Shown here: positions 6,890 to 16,003 of the stretch, in pieces
How the letters are laid out: every line of letters starts with the position of its first letter
Numbering within the stretch: position 1 is the first letter of the stretch
Assembly: GCA_937926105.1 (NCBI GenBank)
Contig: CALANS010000164.1
Span: 1 to 28,796, forward strand
Direction: 5' to 3'
DNA length: 28,796 nucleotides
Origin: an uncultured Actinomycetes bacterium
GTDB lineage: Bacteria; Actinomycetota; Actinomycetes; Mycobacteriales; Nakamurellaceae
Program-made: the position numbers and the translations under genes
The notes under the pieces: model-generated
Database searches by the model: none
Told to the model about the DNA's origin: nothing
The model's input: the letters and a program-made list of their open reading frames with translations, nothing else

Positions 6890-7765
6890 ATGGATACCAA
6901 CGGCAATGCCAGCGCGGGACTCCAGGCGCGGGCGAAGGAAATGGATTGGGCGGCAGCGTTCGCCTCCGGGGATCCGGCGCGGCAGTGGGCGGCGTCATGC
7001 TCGATCGCGCGGATCGTCACGCGCGGCGATTCGTGCGCGGATTCGACCGCACTGCACGAGGCGGCGACCGGCGCGTTCGATGCGGTCATGGGGCGCGGCA
7101 CTTTCGATGCTGTGGCGGTTGCGGTGCTCGGTGCACGGCGGGCTGCGCAATGGGAGCGGCAGGCCCGGGTTCGTCTTGTGCCGCCGGCCTCGCACATGGG
7201 CCACCGGTGGCGCTCCGACGAGCGTGCCTGTAGGGATCACCCGGCACTGCTGCAGCCGATCGACGAGCAGACGCTGCCGACCATCCAGCCGCGGCCGGAA
7301 CCAAGGCCGCCGTCGCGGATCGCGCCGTGGCTCGGCGCCGCGCTGAGCAAGGCCGGCCGGCGGTGGCAGCCTGCGCCGGACGAAACGGTCGATGGCGCGA
7401 TCGATGTGATTGTCGACGTGGGCCGGGATGCCGCGCCGCGAGAGATTCGCCTGAGGTATCCCGGGTTGCCGTGGCCGGTAGTCAACAATCTCGTACTGCT
7501 GCTAGCCGGGTCGAGGTTGCGCGACGGCCTGGGATGGCAGGGCCTGGTGTGGATCGAGGCCCACCACGGCCGGCACGCGGCCGAGACCGACCGCGGCGCC
7601 CAATCCGTCATACGCGCTCTGGTCAAAGAGCGGCGCGGCCGGCCGGTCAACTCGATTGCCGAAGCAGACCGGTCCCGCATGGCGAAGCCCATCCCGTTAC
7701 GCCTCCGCTCGACGGCTCATCGTCAGCCTGCACGCGAAGACCTCGGCCGGGAGGTGGCGTCATGA
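6890..7765 (+). CDS. Hypothetical protein, MDTN family (paralogue at 28591)
   Basis: Protein of 291 residues starting MDTNGNASAGLQARAKEMDW. I recognise no domain. The first ~70 residues are closely similar to the partial gene at 28591, which shares the ATGGATACCAACG start and the same upstream motif array; that conservation fixes the ATG at 6890 rather than the in-frame TTG 9 bases earlier. Residues about 135-220 have hydrophobic strands (VVNNLVLLLAGSRL, GLVWIEAHH). No signal peptide or clear membrane segment. No Shine-Dalgarno sequence is visible. Its TGA overlaps the ATG of the next gene (ATGA at 7762-7765), so the two form a coupled pair. Function is unknown. Confidence 0.65.
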   Translation: MDTNGNASAGLQARAKEMDWAAAFASGDPARQWAASCSIARIVTRGDSCADSTALHEAATGAFDAVMGRGTFDAVAVAVLGARRAAQWERQARVRLVPPASHMGHRWRSDERACRDHPALLQPIDEQTLPTIQPRPEPRPPSRIAPWLGAALSKAGRRWQPAPDETVDGAIDVIVDVGRDAAPREIRLRYPGLPWPVVNNLVLLLAGSRLRDGLGWQGLVWIEAHHGRHAAETDRGAQSVIRALVKERRGRPVNSIAEADRSRMAKPIPLRLRSTAHRQPAREDLGREVAS

Positions 7766-7850
7766 TCAGCCCGGCGCAACGCTACGAAACCGCGGCGGTC
7801 AACGCACTCTCGGCGGCGCTGTGGTCGTCACACGACGCCGACCGCGTGTT
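7762..7850 (+). pseudogene. 5' fragment of a coupled hypothetical gene, cut by intron remnant
   Basis: An ATG overlapping the stop of the 6890 gene opens a frame reading MISPAQRYETAAVNALSAAL and then WSSHDADRVFA. After roughly codon 30 the plausible protein sequence stops and the downstream DNA codes in another frame for a group II intron maturase tail. The most economical reading is that an intron (or an intron-bearing fragment) entered this gene and later lost its 5' part together with the 3' coding portion. No domain can be assigned from 30 residues. The right boundary is approximate. Confidence 0.5.
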
Positions 7851-8368
7851 CGCAACTCACCTACAAGTGGGCCAAACACAGCCACCCGAACAAGCCGAGG
7901 AAGTGGATCTTCCACCGCTACTTCGGCCGGTTCAACAGGTCCAGTCAAGACCGGTGGGTGTTCGGCGACCGGGATACCGGCGCCTACCTACTGCGGTTCG
8001 GCTGGACCAAGATCGTCCGACACCGATTGGTGCCAGGCGGTGCGTCACCCGACGACCCGACCCTGGCCACCTACTGGACCAGACGGCGACGAGGCACCAC
8101 GCCACCACTCGACCGGGTCAGCCAGCGCCTGCTTCATGCGCAGCACTGGCGATGCCCGGCCTGCGGTGGTCTGCTGCTCGCCGCCGACCAGGAACCCAGC
8201 ACCCCCGAATGGGAACAGTGGACCCTGGCCATCCGCGAGGCCGTCCGCAAGAACGCGGTCACGGCCGACACGGCGCCTGGTCGACCGGACGATTCCGCCG
8301 CGCTCCGCCTCCTACACGCCTGGTGCCGGACACCCGACCCCAGGCCCCACGCTTCTGCCAGCCTGTGA
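7850..8368 (+). pseudogene. Group II intron maturase, C-terminal fragment
   Basis: From 7856 the frame reads LTYKWAKHSHPNKPRKW, then RYFGRFNRSSQDRWVFGDRD, GAYLLRFGWTKIVRHRLV, ASPDDPTLATYW and CPACGGLLL before stopping at 8368. These are the maturase (X) and C-terminal HNH-like segments of bacterial group II intron proteins; homologues read close to 'RLTYKWA..HxNKPxxWVFARYFGKFN'. The reverse-transcriptase domain (about 300 residues) is absent and no start codon or ribosome site precedes the frame. The final residues diverge from the usual HAHC ending, so the 3' end may also be damaged. Confidence 0.8.
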
Positions 8369-8384
8369 CTCCTTCGGGTCTGCT

Positions 8385-8460
8385 TGCGCCCGGTGCGGTG
8401 AAAGCCGTGCGCCGGGTGCTGAGGGGGCCCCGGCGCAGCAATGCGCCGGGGCTACCCGAC
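8385..8460 (+). ncRNA. Group II intron domains V and VI
   Basis: Domain V is seen at about 8385-8420: TGCGGTGAAAGCCGTGCG forms the GAAA-capped upper helix and bulge region, flanked by a lower stem GCGCCCGG / CCGGGTGC. It is nearly a match to the standard bacterial domain V core TGCGGTGAAAGTCGCACG. Domain VI follows as a hairpin CCCCGGCGCA / TGCGCCGGGG with loop GCAA, ending CTACCCGAC. The catalytic triad position reads TGC or CGC rather than AGC, which may reflect decay. Confidence 0.8.
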
Positions 8461-8602
8461 ATGAGCAGCTCATCGTAAGGGCCGGCCGCAGAGCTTCTCG
8501 TCGTCACCGTTCAGCGTTTCCCTAAATGCGCTGGTTCTCATACGGAGCGACGCCTCACTCCGCGAAGATGGACGCACCTGTTGTGCGGTGAGCCCAGCAC
8601 GT

Positions 8603-8635
8603 GTGCAGTGCCCGCTCAGACCGCGGGTGCTGCAC
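8603..8635 (-). terminator. Terminator-like hairpin after the SIR2 gene
   Basis: GTGCAGTGCCCGC at 8603-8615 and GCGGGTGCTGCAC at 8623-8635 form a 13-bp stem with two G-U wobbles and a 7-base loop. It begins 8 bases beyond the stop codon of the minus-strand SIR2 gene. No U-tract follows. Confidence 0.55.
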
Positions 8636-8643
8636 GGCCGCAA

Positions 8644-10170
8644 TCAGGAACCACCGCGGCCATAGCGCATCCAGTCGTAGGCCACTGTGGCCTTCGCGAA
8701 CTGGGTAGCCCACCAATCTTGGGACCGCAGCGCATTGTTGCGGGTAAGGAACTCCCGAAGTCCTTCAACATCGTCTGTTAGCGACGGCAACTTCATGGCG
8801 TTGTTCAGGACGCCTTCCACTCCTTTATCCGCTTCCAGTTTGGCCAGTGTGAGGAGATTTGGCTCCGGCTTGAGCTTGCCGAAGATCCCCGCGTACTTGT
8901 CCGCACGCTTCTTAGCTGCCGCGTTTACCGCGACGTTGGGGAGCCACTGGCCGTCCTTCCAGAGGCCCGCGCCGACCAGGAACTTGAAGACGGGCACATA
9001 GGTAGTGATCGCGTGCTTAGCCAGTGCTTTGCCGACGACCAGGTCACAGGGCAAGCCACGGTCGGGGCTCTCAAGCACCTCGTCCATGAGATCCCACCGC
9101 GTGAGGCCGACAACGCCGACCGCGGTCATCTTCGCGCCGACTCCAAACACCACATCTAGGGTGTCGCTGTCGTCCTCGATCGCGGAGACCGCAACCAGAC
9201 GTCCGTCGGGGTCGTTGCTCTTCACTAGCTCGAAAACTTGTTCCTTCAGGATCCGGAGAATGCGGGCAGGCATAGCTCGGTCTCGGGCGCCGAGCGCGGT
9301 AAACACTTCGGTGAAGTCCGGCACCGTGGCACGGATGATGGGCAACGACACCCCGCTCACGTTCATCACCGTGGTGGCGATGTCCGGCGGCTCCGCCGGA
9401 TTCCACTCCACGAAGATCAGCCGATCCTGCAGTTTGGAGACGTTCTCCGGTCGAAGGCCAGTGATTAGCGACCCCAGAAGCGCCTGGATGTTTGGGTCAC
9501 CGAGGCTGTAGCCGAGGAAGACCACTGGGTGCTCTACGAAGATGGTGGCAAGCTTGGCTGCGAGGTAGGCGTTCCGGGCGTTGTAGTCCGCATAATCGTC
9601 GGCGGTGAGGATGAGCGAGTCAGGTCGGCGCTCCGACCCATGGATGTAGTAGATCTCGGCGATGCCCTGTGTGTCGGAAAAGAGCAACTCGTCCTGTCCA
9701 ACGAAGGGCCGGAACTCTGGGAAGACTTCCAAGAGCATCCGGTCGTAATTCGTGGTGATGATGCCGTCAATCACGGCATCTTTGAGCAGTTCGAACTCAT
9801 CCTCAAGGCCGCGCGGGACGGAGAAGGAGTCCATCGCTGTGCGGGTGTACTTCGCTACCTCATACTTCAGGGGCGAGTCCCGGGCGGTCACCGAGTCCTT
9901 CCAGTCCTTCACGGAGTCCGCGAACTCCGGGTCACTCCACCACTTGTCGTAGAAAGCGTCCGCGATCATGGACGCCGCCTTCGGGTAGTCATCGCCCGCC
10001 GCGCCGCGGTAGTACTCGAAGGGCTGGCCCGTCATGTCGGCGAAGTGGCTGAGCAGGTCCTTTCAGTCGCCCAAACCGACGTTGCGGCGGGAAAGTCCCG
10101 CACCGACGAAGAGGTAGGGGCCGGCCAACGAGTGCAGGTGCTCGCGAAGATAGTCCTCGACCTTAGCCAT
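8644..10170 (-). pseudogene. SIR2-domain protein with an in-frame TGA
   Basis: From the ATG at 10170 the frame reads [30 protein letters not shown], then TGA (10063-10065), then continues in the same frame to 8644 as KDLLSHFADMTGQPFEYYRG. The SIR2 NAD-binding GAGxS motif is thus separated from the rest: TTNYD (about 139-143), the catalytic-type IHG (about 176-178) and VFLGYSLGDPNIQALL. Related SIR2 proteins usually have D-W-x-x-L here, so TGG to TGA is likely. The C-terminal half (after about 245) matches no family I know. SIR2 defence proteins deplete NAD+ on phage infection. A product starting at ATG 10035 (463 residues) would lack the NAD-binding motif. A sequencing error is possible. Confidence 0.8.
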
Positions 10171-10520
10171 GTGCTAACCCTAAGGGCCGTGCTTCGAAAT
10201 TTTGCGGCGCCCCGCCAACCGGGTACGGTGCCCCGCAAGGGGCACCGGTGCGGCGTCGGTATACGTCACGGCGTCCACGACTCACCCTCACTTCCACCCC
10301 GACATCACCCGCGGCCGAAAGCCGATCGGCAATCGGATACGCCCGCTCTAGTCGGTATCAGTTGCAGCCGGTCGGACGCCGCAGGATGAGATTCCACCCG
10401 ATTTGCATCCCACTCAGCACGACAGGCTGACGATTCCGTCAGCGCCACTACGAGCGGCACCGTTTGCGGATCCGCGTGCGGACGGATGCGGATAGTGAGA
10501 GGGCGGGGTCGGCCAGTTGC
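10171..10520. other. Intergenic region with two perfect hairpins
   Basis: No gene is supported in these 350 bases. CGGTGCCCC at 10226-10234 and GGGGCACCG at 10239-10247 form a perfect 9-bp stem with loop GCAA. GCTGACG at 10426-10432 and CGTCAGC at 10437-10443 form a 7-bp stem with loop ATTC. Either could terminate the minus-strand membrane-protein gene ending at 10521 before the SIR2 gene; the second lies about 80 bases past its stop, the first sits in the SIR2 upstream region. Confidence 0.5.
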
Positions 10521-10850
10521 TTACAACAGGAAGTGCGACCCGAGGTCGACCGCTGCTGCTCCGGCTCCCAACGCCGCCGAGGACCACCAGTAGGCGCGAG
10601 GCTTCAGGCTCTTGTCGAAGAGCCGGAACAACGCATTGACAATGACGAACGGTATCAGCGCCACCGCCACCATGACGACGGTGAATATCAGGCCGAGCAC
10701 GACGGTGTCGTAGACGCTCGGGGCAGGATCCTTCGGATCGGGCCGGAACGCCAGGATCGAGAAGAACGCCGCAGCGAACCACACGAGGGATCCGATGACC
10801 AGGTTCGCCACGATCCACAGGGCTCGAACATGGACCGCACCCGTGGACAT
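10521..10850 (-). CDS. Small membrane protein
   Basis: Protein of 109 residues starting MSTGAVHVRALW, with three hydrophobic segments: LWIVANLVIGSLVWFAAAFF (11-30), VLGLIFTVVMVAVALIPFVI (about 51-70) and a C-terminal Ala/Gly-rich helix (about 88-104). The second and third are separated by a basic loop (RLFDKSLKPR). I chose the ATG at 10850 because the longer open frame upstream is Arg/Gly-rich and unlike protein. No family is recognised. It is divergent from the gene at 11077. Confidence 0.6.
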   Translation of the reverse strand: MSTGAVHVRALWIVANLVIGSLVWFAAAFFSILAFRPDPKDPAPSVYDTVVLGLIFTVVMVAVALIPFVIVNALFRLFDKSLKPRAYWWSSAALGAGAAAVDLGSHFLL

Positions 10851-11076
10851 GACATGACCGTGTACCGACGGCGGCACGCTGTCGCCGCCGCTCGTGCCGC
10901 AGTCCGCCGCCGCGCCCTGACCGTCGCTGTCCACACCCTCCACCGTGCCACACCCCCGCCGGCGCCGCGGCGAACGCAGCCATCCCCGGGACGGGCCAAC
11001 ATCGTGCACACCATCTCTTCATGGGGAGGCGCCGCCGCTATTGCGGATCGGAGAGCCGAACGGCCACACTCACAGG

Positions 11077-11400
11077 ATGGGGCGCCCGGGGCATGGTGAC
11101 TACGCTTGGCGATTCGCCGCCCAGGCGAGGCAGTTGCCCGCGGAGCAGCGGATGAAGCCGGGCTGGCTGCTGATCGGGAACAAGCTATTGATGTATGCGC
11201 TGCAGGTGCCGTGGATGGACCTGGTGCTCCGTGCCATACGCGCCGCGGTCCGCCAGGGCGACAACCGGCCACGGGCAATGCTGCGGGCCGCCTGGTCGCC
11301 GACGCTGGGCGTAGCGACCGGGCTGGTGCTGGCCCAGCGCATCGGCCACCCGTACCTCATGCGGGCGTTCTACCGCCGGGTATCGAACAACCAGCGCTGA
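11077..11400 (+). CDS. Hypothetical protein
   Basis: Protein of 107 residues beginning MGRPGHGDYAWRFAAQARQL, basic, with amphipathic/hydrophobic stretches (WLLIGNKLLMYALQVPWMDL, ATGLVLAQRI) that could lie at a membrane but are too short and mixed for confident transmembrane segments. An AGG lies directly before the ATG at 11077; the open frame extends upstream to 10945 but that part is Pro/Arg-rich. I do not recognise the family and codon position bias is only moderate. Confidence 0.5.
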   Translation: MGRPGHGDYAWRFAAQARQLPAEQRMKPGWLLIGNKLLMYALQVPWMDLVLRAIRAAVRQGDNRPRAMLRAAWSPTLGVATGLVLAQRIGHPYLMRAFYRRVSNNQR

Positions 11401-11786
11401 CGCGTCCGGTCGCGGATCGCCAATCGGCGACAGGGGCAGACGATGGCGTGCACGAACCTCGGAGGCCCGCCCGTGGTGCGTGCGATCCTTGACCCAGGTG
11501 GTTGCTCTGGATCAGGAAGCGGGTACGTGCGTGGACGATAGGCTAGCGATCGACTCGGCGAGCAAATCGGGTAGTGAGTTCTTCACCCGGCAGGCGGTGT
11601 GCGAGCCGATTGCCCAATTGACCGTCGTTGGCACGACCGCAGTCAAAAGAGGCTGCGACCAGGTGTGCTGCTCGGGATCTTTGCTTCTCAGCTTCGCGAA
11701 GGTGCGAGGCAGAAAGAAGGTTCGCCGTATCGTCCTCGGTGAGGAGTTCGGCCCGCGCTCCTTCGGTCTGATCTCCCGTCGGGGCG
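11401..11786. other. Gene-poor stretch upstream of the YobI-type ATPase
   Basis: About 386 bases without a supportable gene. Overlapping open frames exist on both strands (plus strand 11480-11794, minus strand 11543-11800), neither with a recognisable domain or convincing third-position bias. It may be a decayed gene. No clear promoter for the downstream ATPase was identified. Confidence 0.35.
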
Positions 11787-14700
11787 GTGAATGAACCCAT
11801 GGCGGATGCGTCGCAAAGCGCTTCGTCCGGTCAGCTCGTACCGCTGACGCCAGAGTACCGCGCCGCCGATCACAAGTACTACGTAGAGCTGATCGAAGGC
11901 GCGCTCGGGCAGGGCGACCGCATCAAGAACATCGCCGTCACCGGCGGCTACGGAGTCGGCAAGAGCAGCGTCTTGCGTCAGGTCGCATCGCTTCACAAGA
12001 AAAAGGTCGTTGAGGTGTCGCTCTCGACCCTGGGCTTGCCCGAGGGCGACGGAGGTGGCGAGAACTCGACAACTAATCGCATCCAAAAGGAAATAGTCAA
12101 GCAGCTTCTGTATCGCGAGCGACCCGAGAAGATGCGGGGCTCGCGATTCCGTCGGCTCGGCCGGTTCGGATTCTGGCGGGGCCTGGCAACGGGAGCACTC
12201 GGCGGTCTGGCAGTCTGGCTGACCTTCTTCCTTGCTGGTTGGACGGGAAACCTCGCTGCCCTGTTCCGTGTGAACAGCCCCAGCCTCTGGTTCCAGCTAG
12301 TCCTGTTCATCGTTCTGACCGCGGCCACTTTCGGGGTCCTCGCCCTGGCGCACAATCGGATCGCGGTCAAGAGCGTCAAGGTCGCGACCGCGGACATTGC
12401 GCTGTCATCGGCCAGCACGACCTACTTTGACCAGTATCTCGATGAGATCATCTACTTCTTTGAGGTCACGAAGCGAGACCTCGTTATCTTCGAGGACATC
12501 GACCGGTTTGATGATCCCCAGATCTTCGAGACGCTGCGTGCACTCAATACTCTGCTCAACGCATCGAAGCAGCTCTCGCGGAGCATTCGCTTCATCTATG
12601 CAATTAAGGACAGTATCTTCGCAATACTTGGGTCCGACGACAACCAGCGAGGCGCGGATCCCCGTCGTGCCGTCTTGGAAGTCGCGCCCGCGAACCGCAC
12701 CAAGTTCTTCGACATAGTTATCCCTATTGTTCCGTTCATTACGCATCGGAACGCTCGTGAACTGGTAGCCAGAGTGTTGAGCGATGTCGATGCGAAGATC
12801 AGCCCCGGATTAATCGATCTCTGTTCGCGGCACCTGACCGACATGCGTCTGGTGAAGAACATTCGCAACGAATTCGTCGTCTTCCGCAAGAAGGTCGCGA
12901 TCAGCCAGCACGCCGCGCTGACCGACGACAGGCTACTCGCGATGATGCTGTACAAGAATCTCCAGCTGGCCGACTTCGAGCAGATCCCTGCTGGACAGAG
13001 CAAGCTGGACAAGATCTACGACGCGAGTCGCCGCATGGTTAGGCAAGGCGTCAGCGAACTGGACAACACGGCTGCCGAGCTGACGAAGCGATTGACCGCG
13101 ATCGATGGCGGCGCGGAGCGGAGCGAGGAGCTCGGGAGTCGGCTCGCGGAATACGCGGGCCGGCTCGCGCGACAGGTATGGCCCGGCCGCGACCCTGGTT
13201 TTCAACTCGCTTTCGGCAGCATTACAAAGGGGCCCAACGACGACTTAGGCGATCCAGGGATGTGGCGCGCGATCGCCGACGCCGGCCCGGACCAGAGTGT
13301 CGTTCTGCACTTCTCGAGCAGCGGTCAGCAAGTAGCCATCAGCAAGACCGATCTGAGCGAAGTTGTCGGCGATCCGCTATCGTCCGCCGACTGGGACGCG
13401 GCTGCGAGAGATCAGACCGTTCGTCGACTCCAATCAGCTGGTGAGGATCGTGAGTTTCTCGTACACGCCAGCTACACGGACCTCCTCGACAGGCCGGATC
13501 TCGTCTCGTTCGAAGACGGCGCGTTCCGGGGCGTATTGCAGCGGCAACTCGGCGATGGTCTCGCCCGTGAACTCATCGAGGGAGGGTTCCTCGACCAGAA
13601 CTTCGTGTTGTATACGTCGAACTACTACGCTGATAGGGTCAGCATTCAGGCGCTGAACTTCATACTGCGCAACGTCGACCGAAACGTGATGGACGTCGAT
13701 TACGTTCTCGCCACGGACGACGTACAGGCGATCCTGGCCGAGCGTGGAGACGACATCCTCCGGGAGCGTTGCGCCTTCAACGTGAGTCTGCTCGACCAGC
13801 TCCTGAGCGACGGCGACCCCCGCGCTGAGGTGTTATTGGCCACATTGTCGCGGACTGCTGACTCGGAAGCGTCCGCATTCTGGACCGCCTATCTCGCGGG
13901 TGGGCAGCAGGTGGATGCGGCAATCTCGCGCCTGGCGCCAACCTGGCCCAAGATCATTACATTCTTGGTGAACCGCGAAGACCTCGATGACACTCGGAAG
14001 ACAAAGCTTGTAGATCTCGCACTAGGCCAGGTTGACAGCTCGATCGCCTACGCCGTCGACTCCGACGCAAGGACCTTCATCGAGAGGGTAGCGCCACAAC
14101 TTGGGTCGCTCACGCGCGAGCAGGACCCCAACAGGGCAGAGTCCTCGGTGTCCGTGCTCGGTCGTGCCCGCGTCCGGCTAGCCTCGCTGGGTCCGTTAAG
14201 CGAACCCATTCGTTGCGCCGTCGTCCGCGCGAGCGTGTACGAGATTTCAGCTGAGACACTCCGACAAGCGGCCGGAGGCAACGCGATCGCACTAGATCAA
14301 CTGCGAGACCCGTCGCCAGCCGTATACCAGTACATGATCGAGAATATTCGGCACTACTTGAACGCCCAGTCGGGTGTCGCGGGTAGCGCCAGCCTCGTCG
14401 GCACCGACTCAATGCCGACGGTTCTCAATGATCTTGTCGAGAACGCGACCGACGACCTGAGCGCTGTTATCGATCAGGCCGCTCCGTCGGCAAGGGTGTC
14501 GGATCTTGCAACCGTGCCTAAGCAGACGTGGCCTGTGCTCGCGGCCTCGGACCGATTCCCGACCAGCTACGCGAACGTCGTCGCCTACCTAGAGTGGTCG
14601 CGCACCATCGACCAGTCACTCGGCAGTCTGCTCGCTCGGACTGGCTCGGTGACCGAACTCGAGAGTATTGGCCAAGCGGCACGTGCGGCGTTGGGCGTCC

Positions 14701-15416
14701 GTCTCTTAAGTGCAACGAGCGGCATTCCCGATCCGGCGGTCAGGGTTACGCTCGTCGCTGGTCTTGGGCTCGATGAATATCTCGCGCCGAGTGACGTTCC
14801 TTTCGAGGACGGGCCACTGGCTGGCCTCTTGCTAGAGCATCGCTTGATCGAAGACAATCAGGATTCCTTTGCGCTTGTCCAAGGACGAGGATGGGACACC
14901 GTCGGTCCGTTCGTCGAGACCTCGGTGAAGTTTTCGGCATACATGACACCCGAGATTGTCCCCGCCGCACAGGTTGTTGAACTGCTGCAAAGTCCTCGCG
15001 TTGATGCCGCCGCCAAGGACCGGATCCTCGAAGGATTCGACACATACCTGCCAACGGGCAGTCCCCCAGACGCCATCGCGGCTCTGGCCCGCTACGCGTT
15101 GGGGCGGAAGCACCGCTTCACCCAGCCCCAAATCCTGAGGATCTCCGCCGCTGGCATCGATCGGGACTTGTCCACCAACCTGCTGGCATTGTCCATCACC
15201 GGTATGACGATCGAGGACTTGTCACCCATCGCAGACGCAATTGGTGGCTGGTTCAAGTCATTGTTCGCACGAGACGGCAAGCGACCGAAGATCAAAAACA
15301 CTGCCGCGAATCGCGTCATCGCCACACACTTGAAAGAGATCGACGAAGTAAGCTCGTTCAAGGAGTCGATGGGCGAGATCGAGATCCGCCTCAAGCGATC
15401 CAGCTCAGAGCAATAG
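11787..15416 (+). CDS. YobI-type membrane-anchored P-loop ATPase
   Basis: A 1209-residue protein. N-terminal P-loop domain: Walker A GGYGVGKSS (53-61), two hydrophobic segments inserted at about 132-154 and 168-188, then Walker B in KRDLVIFEDIDRFDDPQIFE (229-247) and sensor-like SIRFIYAIKDSIFA (266-279). The 'DLVIFEDIDRF' block and the inserted membrane hairpin are characteristic of the YobI-like NTPases, which resemble KAP/STAND ATPases and are suspected conflict or defence proteins. The remaining ~850 residues are a long helical region with no domain I can name. Two ATGs (11787, 11799) are possible starts. It appears monocistronic, with the next gene on the opposite strand. Role in phage defence is an inference from family and neighbourhood. 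Confidence 0.8.
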   Translation: MNEPMADASQSASSGQLVPLTPEYRAADHKYYVELIEGALGQGDRIKNIAVTGGYGVGKSSVLRQVASLHKKKVVEVSLSTLGLPEGDGGGENSTTNRIQKEIVKQLLYRERPEKMRGSRFRRLGRFGFWRGLATGALGGLAVWLTFFLAGWTGNLAALFRVNSPSLWFQLVLFIVLTAATFGVLALAHNRIAVKSVKVATADIALSSASTTYFDQYLDEIIYFFEVTKRDLVIFEDIDRFDDPQIFETLRALNTLLNASKQLSRSIRFIYAIKDSIFAILGSDDNQRGADPRRAVLEVAPANRTKFFDIVIPIVPFITHRNARELVARVLSDVDAKISPGLIDLCSRHLTDMRLVKNIRNEFVVFRKKVAISQHAALTDDRLLAMMLYKNLQLADFEQIPAGQSKLDKIYDASRRMVRQGVSELDNTAAELTKRLTAIDGGAERSEELGSRLAEYAGRLARQVWPGRDPGFQLAFGSITKGPNDDLGDPGMWRAIADAGPDQSVVLHFSSSGQQVAISKTDLSEVVGDPLSSADWDAAARDQTVRRLQSAGEDREFLVHASYTDLLDRPDLVSFEDGAFRGVLQRQLGDGLARELIEGGFLDQNFVLYTSNYYADRVSIQALNFILRNVDRNVMDVDYVLATDDVQAILAERGDDILRERCAFNVSLLDQLLSDGDPRAEVLLATLSRTADSEASAFWTAYLAGGQQVDAAISRLAPTWPKIITFLVNREDLDDTRKTKLVDLALGQVDSSIAYAVDSDARTFIERVAPQLGSLTREQDPNRAESSVSVLGRARVRLASLGPLSEPIRCAVVRASVYEISAETLRQAAGGNAIALDQLRDPSPAVYQYMIENIRHYLNAQSGVAGSASLVGTDSMPTVLNDLVENATDDLSAVIDQAAPSARVSDLATVPKQTWPVLAASDRFPTSYANVVAYLEWSRTIDQSLGSLLARTGSVTELESIGQAARAALGVRLLSATSGIPDPAVRVTLVAGLGLDEYLAPSDVPFEDGPLAGLLLEHRLIEDNQDSFALVQGRGWDTVGPFVETSVKFSAYMTPEIVPAAQVVELLQSPRVDAAAKDRILEGFDTYLPTGSPPDAIAALARYALGRKHRFTQPQILRISAAGIDRDLSTNLLALSITGMTIEDLSPIADAIGGWFKSLFARDGKRPKIKNTAANRVIATHLKEIDEVSSFKESMGEIEIRLKRSSSEQ

Positions 15417-15663
15417 TCTGGCATTTGCTCGGCAGATGGGACTGTCCGTAGACCGAACCGTGAGCGGTGACGATTGCGGCCGTCCGGGCCATGATCGCGG
15501 AATTGCCGATTCACGATCGATCAGCGGCAAGAGCCACCTTTGAACGTGGCCGCTGCGGGAGCGTGAAACCGTCATTGGCGAGATGCCGCACGCGGTGCGG
15601 TTATCGCACCAGCCATCGCATCGACATGAAGTTAGGGCGATTGCTTGCGTGAGTAATCTCGCC

Positions 15664-15861
15664 TCAGCGGTGCCGAAAGATCAATACAGAAAGCATCACT
15701 AAGCCCGCAAAGACCAGTACCGAACCCAGGAGAGAAAGCCAACGCGGGCCCCCGACCGCGACGCTAATATTGCAAGCGACACCGAGCAGACCGACCACCA
15801 CGTACAAGGCGAATAGCCGCGGAGATCTCCGTATCGCGCTTCTCTCAGCCGGCCATTTCAT
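15664..15861 (-). CDS. Small two-helix membrane protein
   Basis: A 65-residue protein starting MKWPAERSAIRRSPRLFALY with two hydrophobic helices (LFALYVVVGLLGVACNISVA and WLSLLGSVLVFAGLVMLSVL) and a short basic tail (IFRHR). The ATG at 15861 gives a compact basic N-terminus followed by the first helix; a longer frame reaches 15921 but adds an Arg-rich run. No family recognised. It lies between the YobI-type ATPase and the recombinase without obvious linkage to either. Confidence 0.5.
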   Translation of the reverse strand: MKWPAERSAIRRSPRLFALYVVVGLLGVACNISVAVGGPRWLSLLGSVLVFAGLVMLSVLIFRHR

Positions 15862-16003
15862 CGGTTCATGGTAACTTCGGCGCGAGTGGCTAGGGCGTTG
15901 ATCGCCACGACGCGGCCGCAAGTCGCGGGCCCCGAGGCGCCCGAGGTCGTCCCGGTTGCCGAACCATCAGCGGTGACGACTGCGCCGTCCGTGGGGTCCG
16001 TGC

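Larger units (their letters stand above)
7850..8460 (+). mobile_element. 5'-truncated group II intron
   Basis: This remnant contains the C-terminal part of an intron-encoded maturase (frame of 7856) followed by RNA domains V and VI and a 3' end of CTACCCGAC at 8452-8460. Intron domains I-IV and the reverse-transcriptase domain are missing, so it cannot splice or retrohome on its own. The left boundary is placed where the homologous maturase frame begins; the right boundary is the conventional ..AC intron end. It interrupts the gene starting at 7762. Confidence 0.8.

Noticed and set aside
7327..8478. Long plus-strand frame of 383 codons
   Set aside because: It overlaps the MDTN gene out of frame and then the intron remnant; its only credible part is the short segment starting at 7762.
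9529..10389. Plus-strand frame of 286 codons opposite SIR2
   Set aside because: Antisense to clear SIR2 motifs; a shadow frame caused by GC-rich codon bias.
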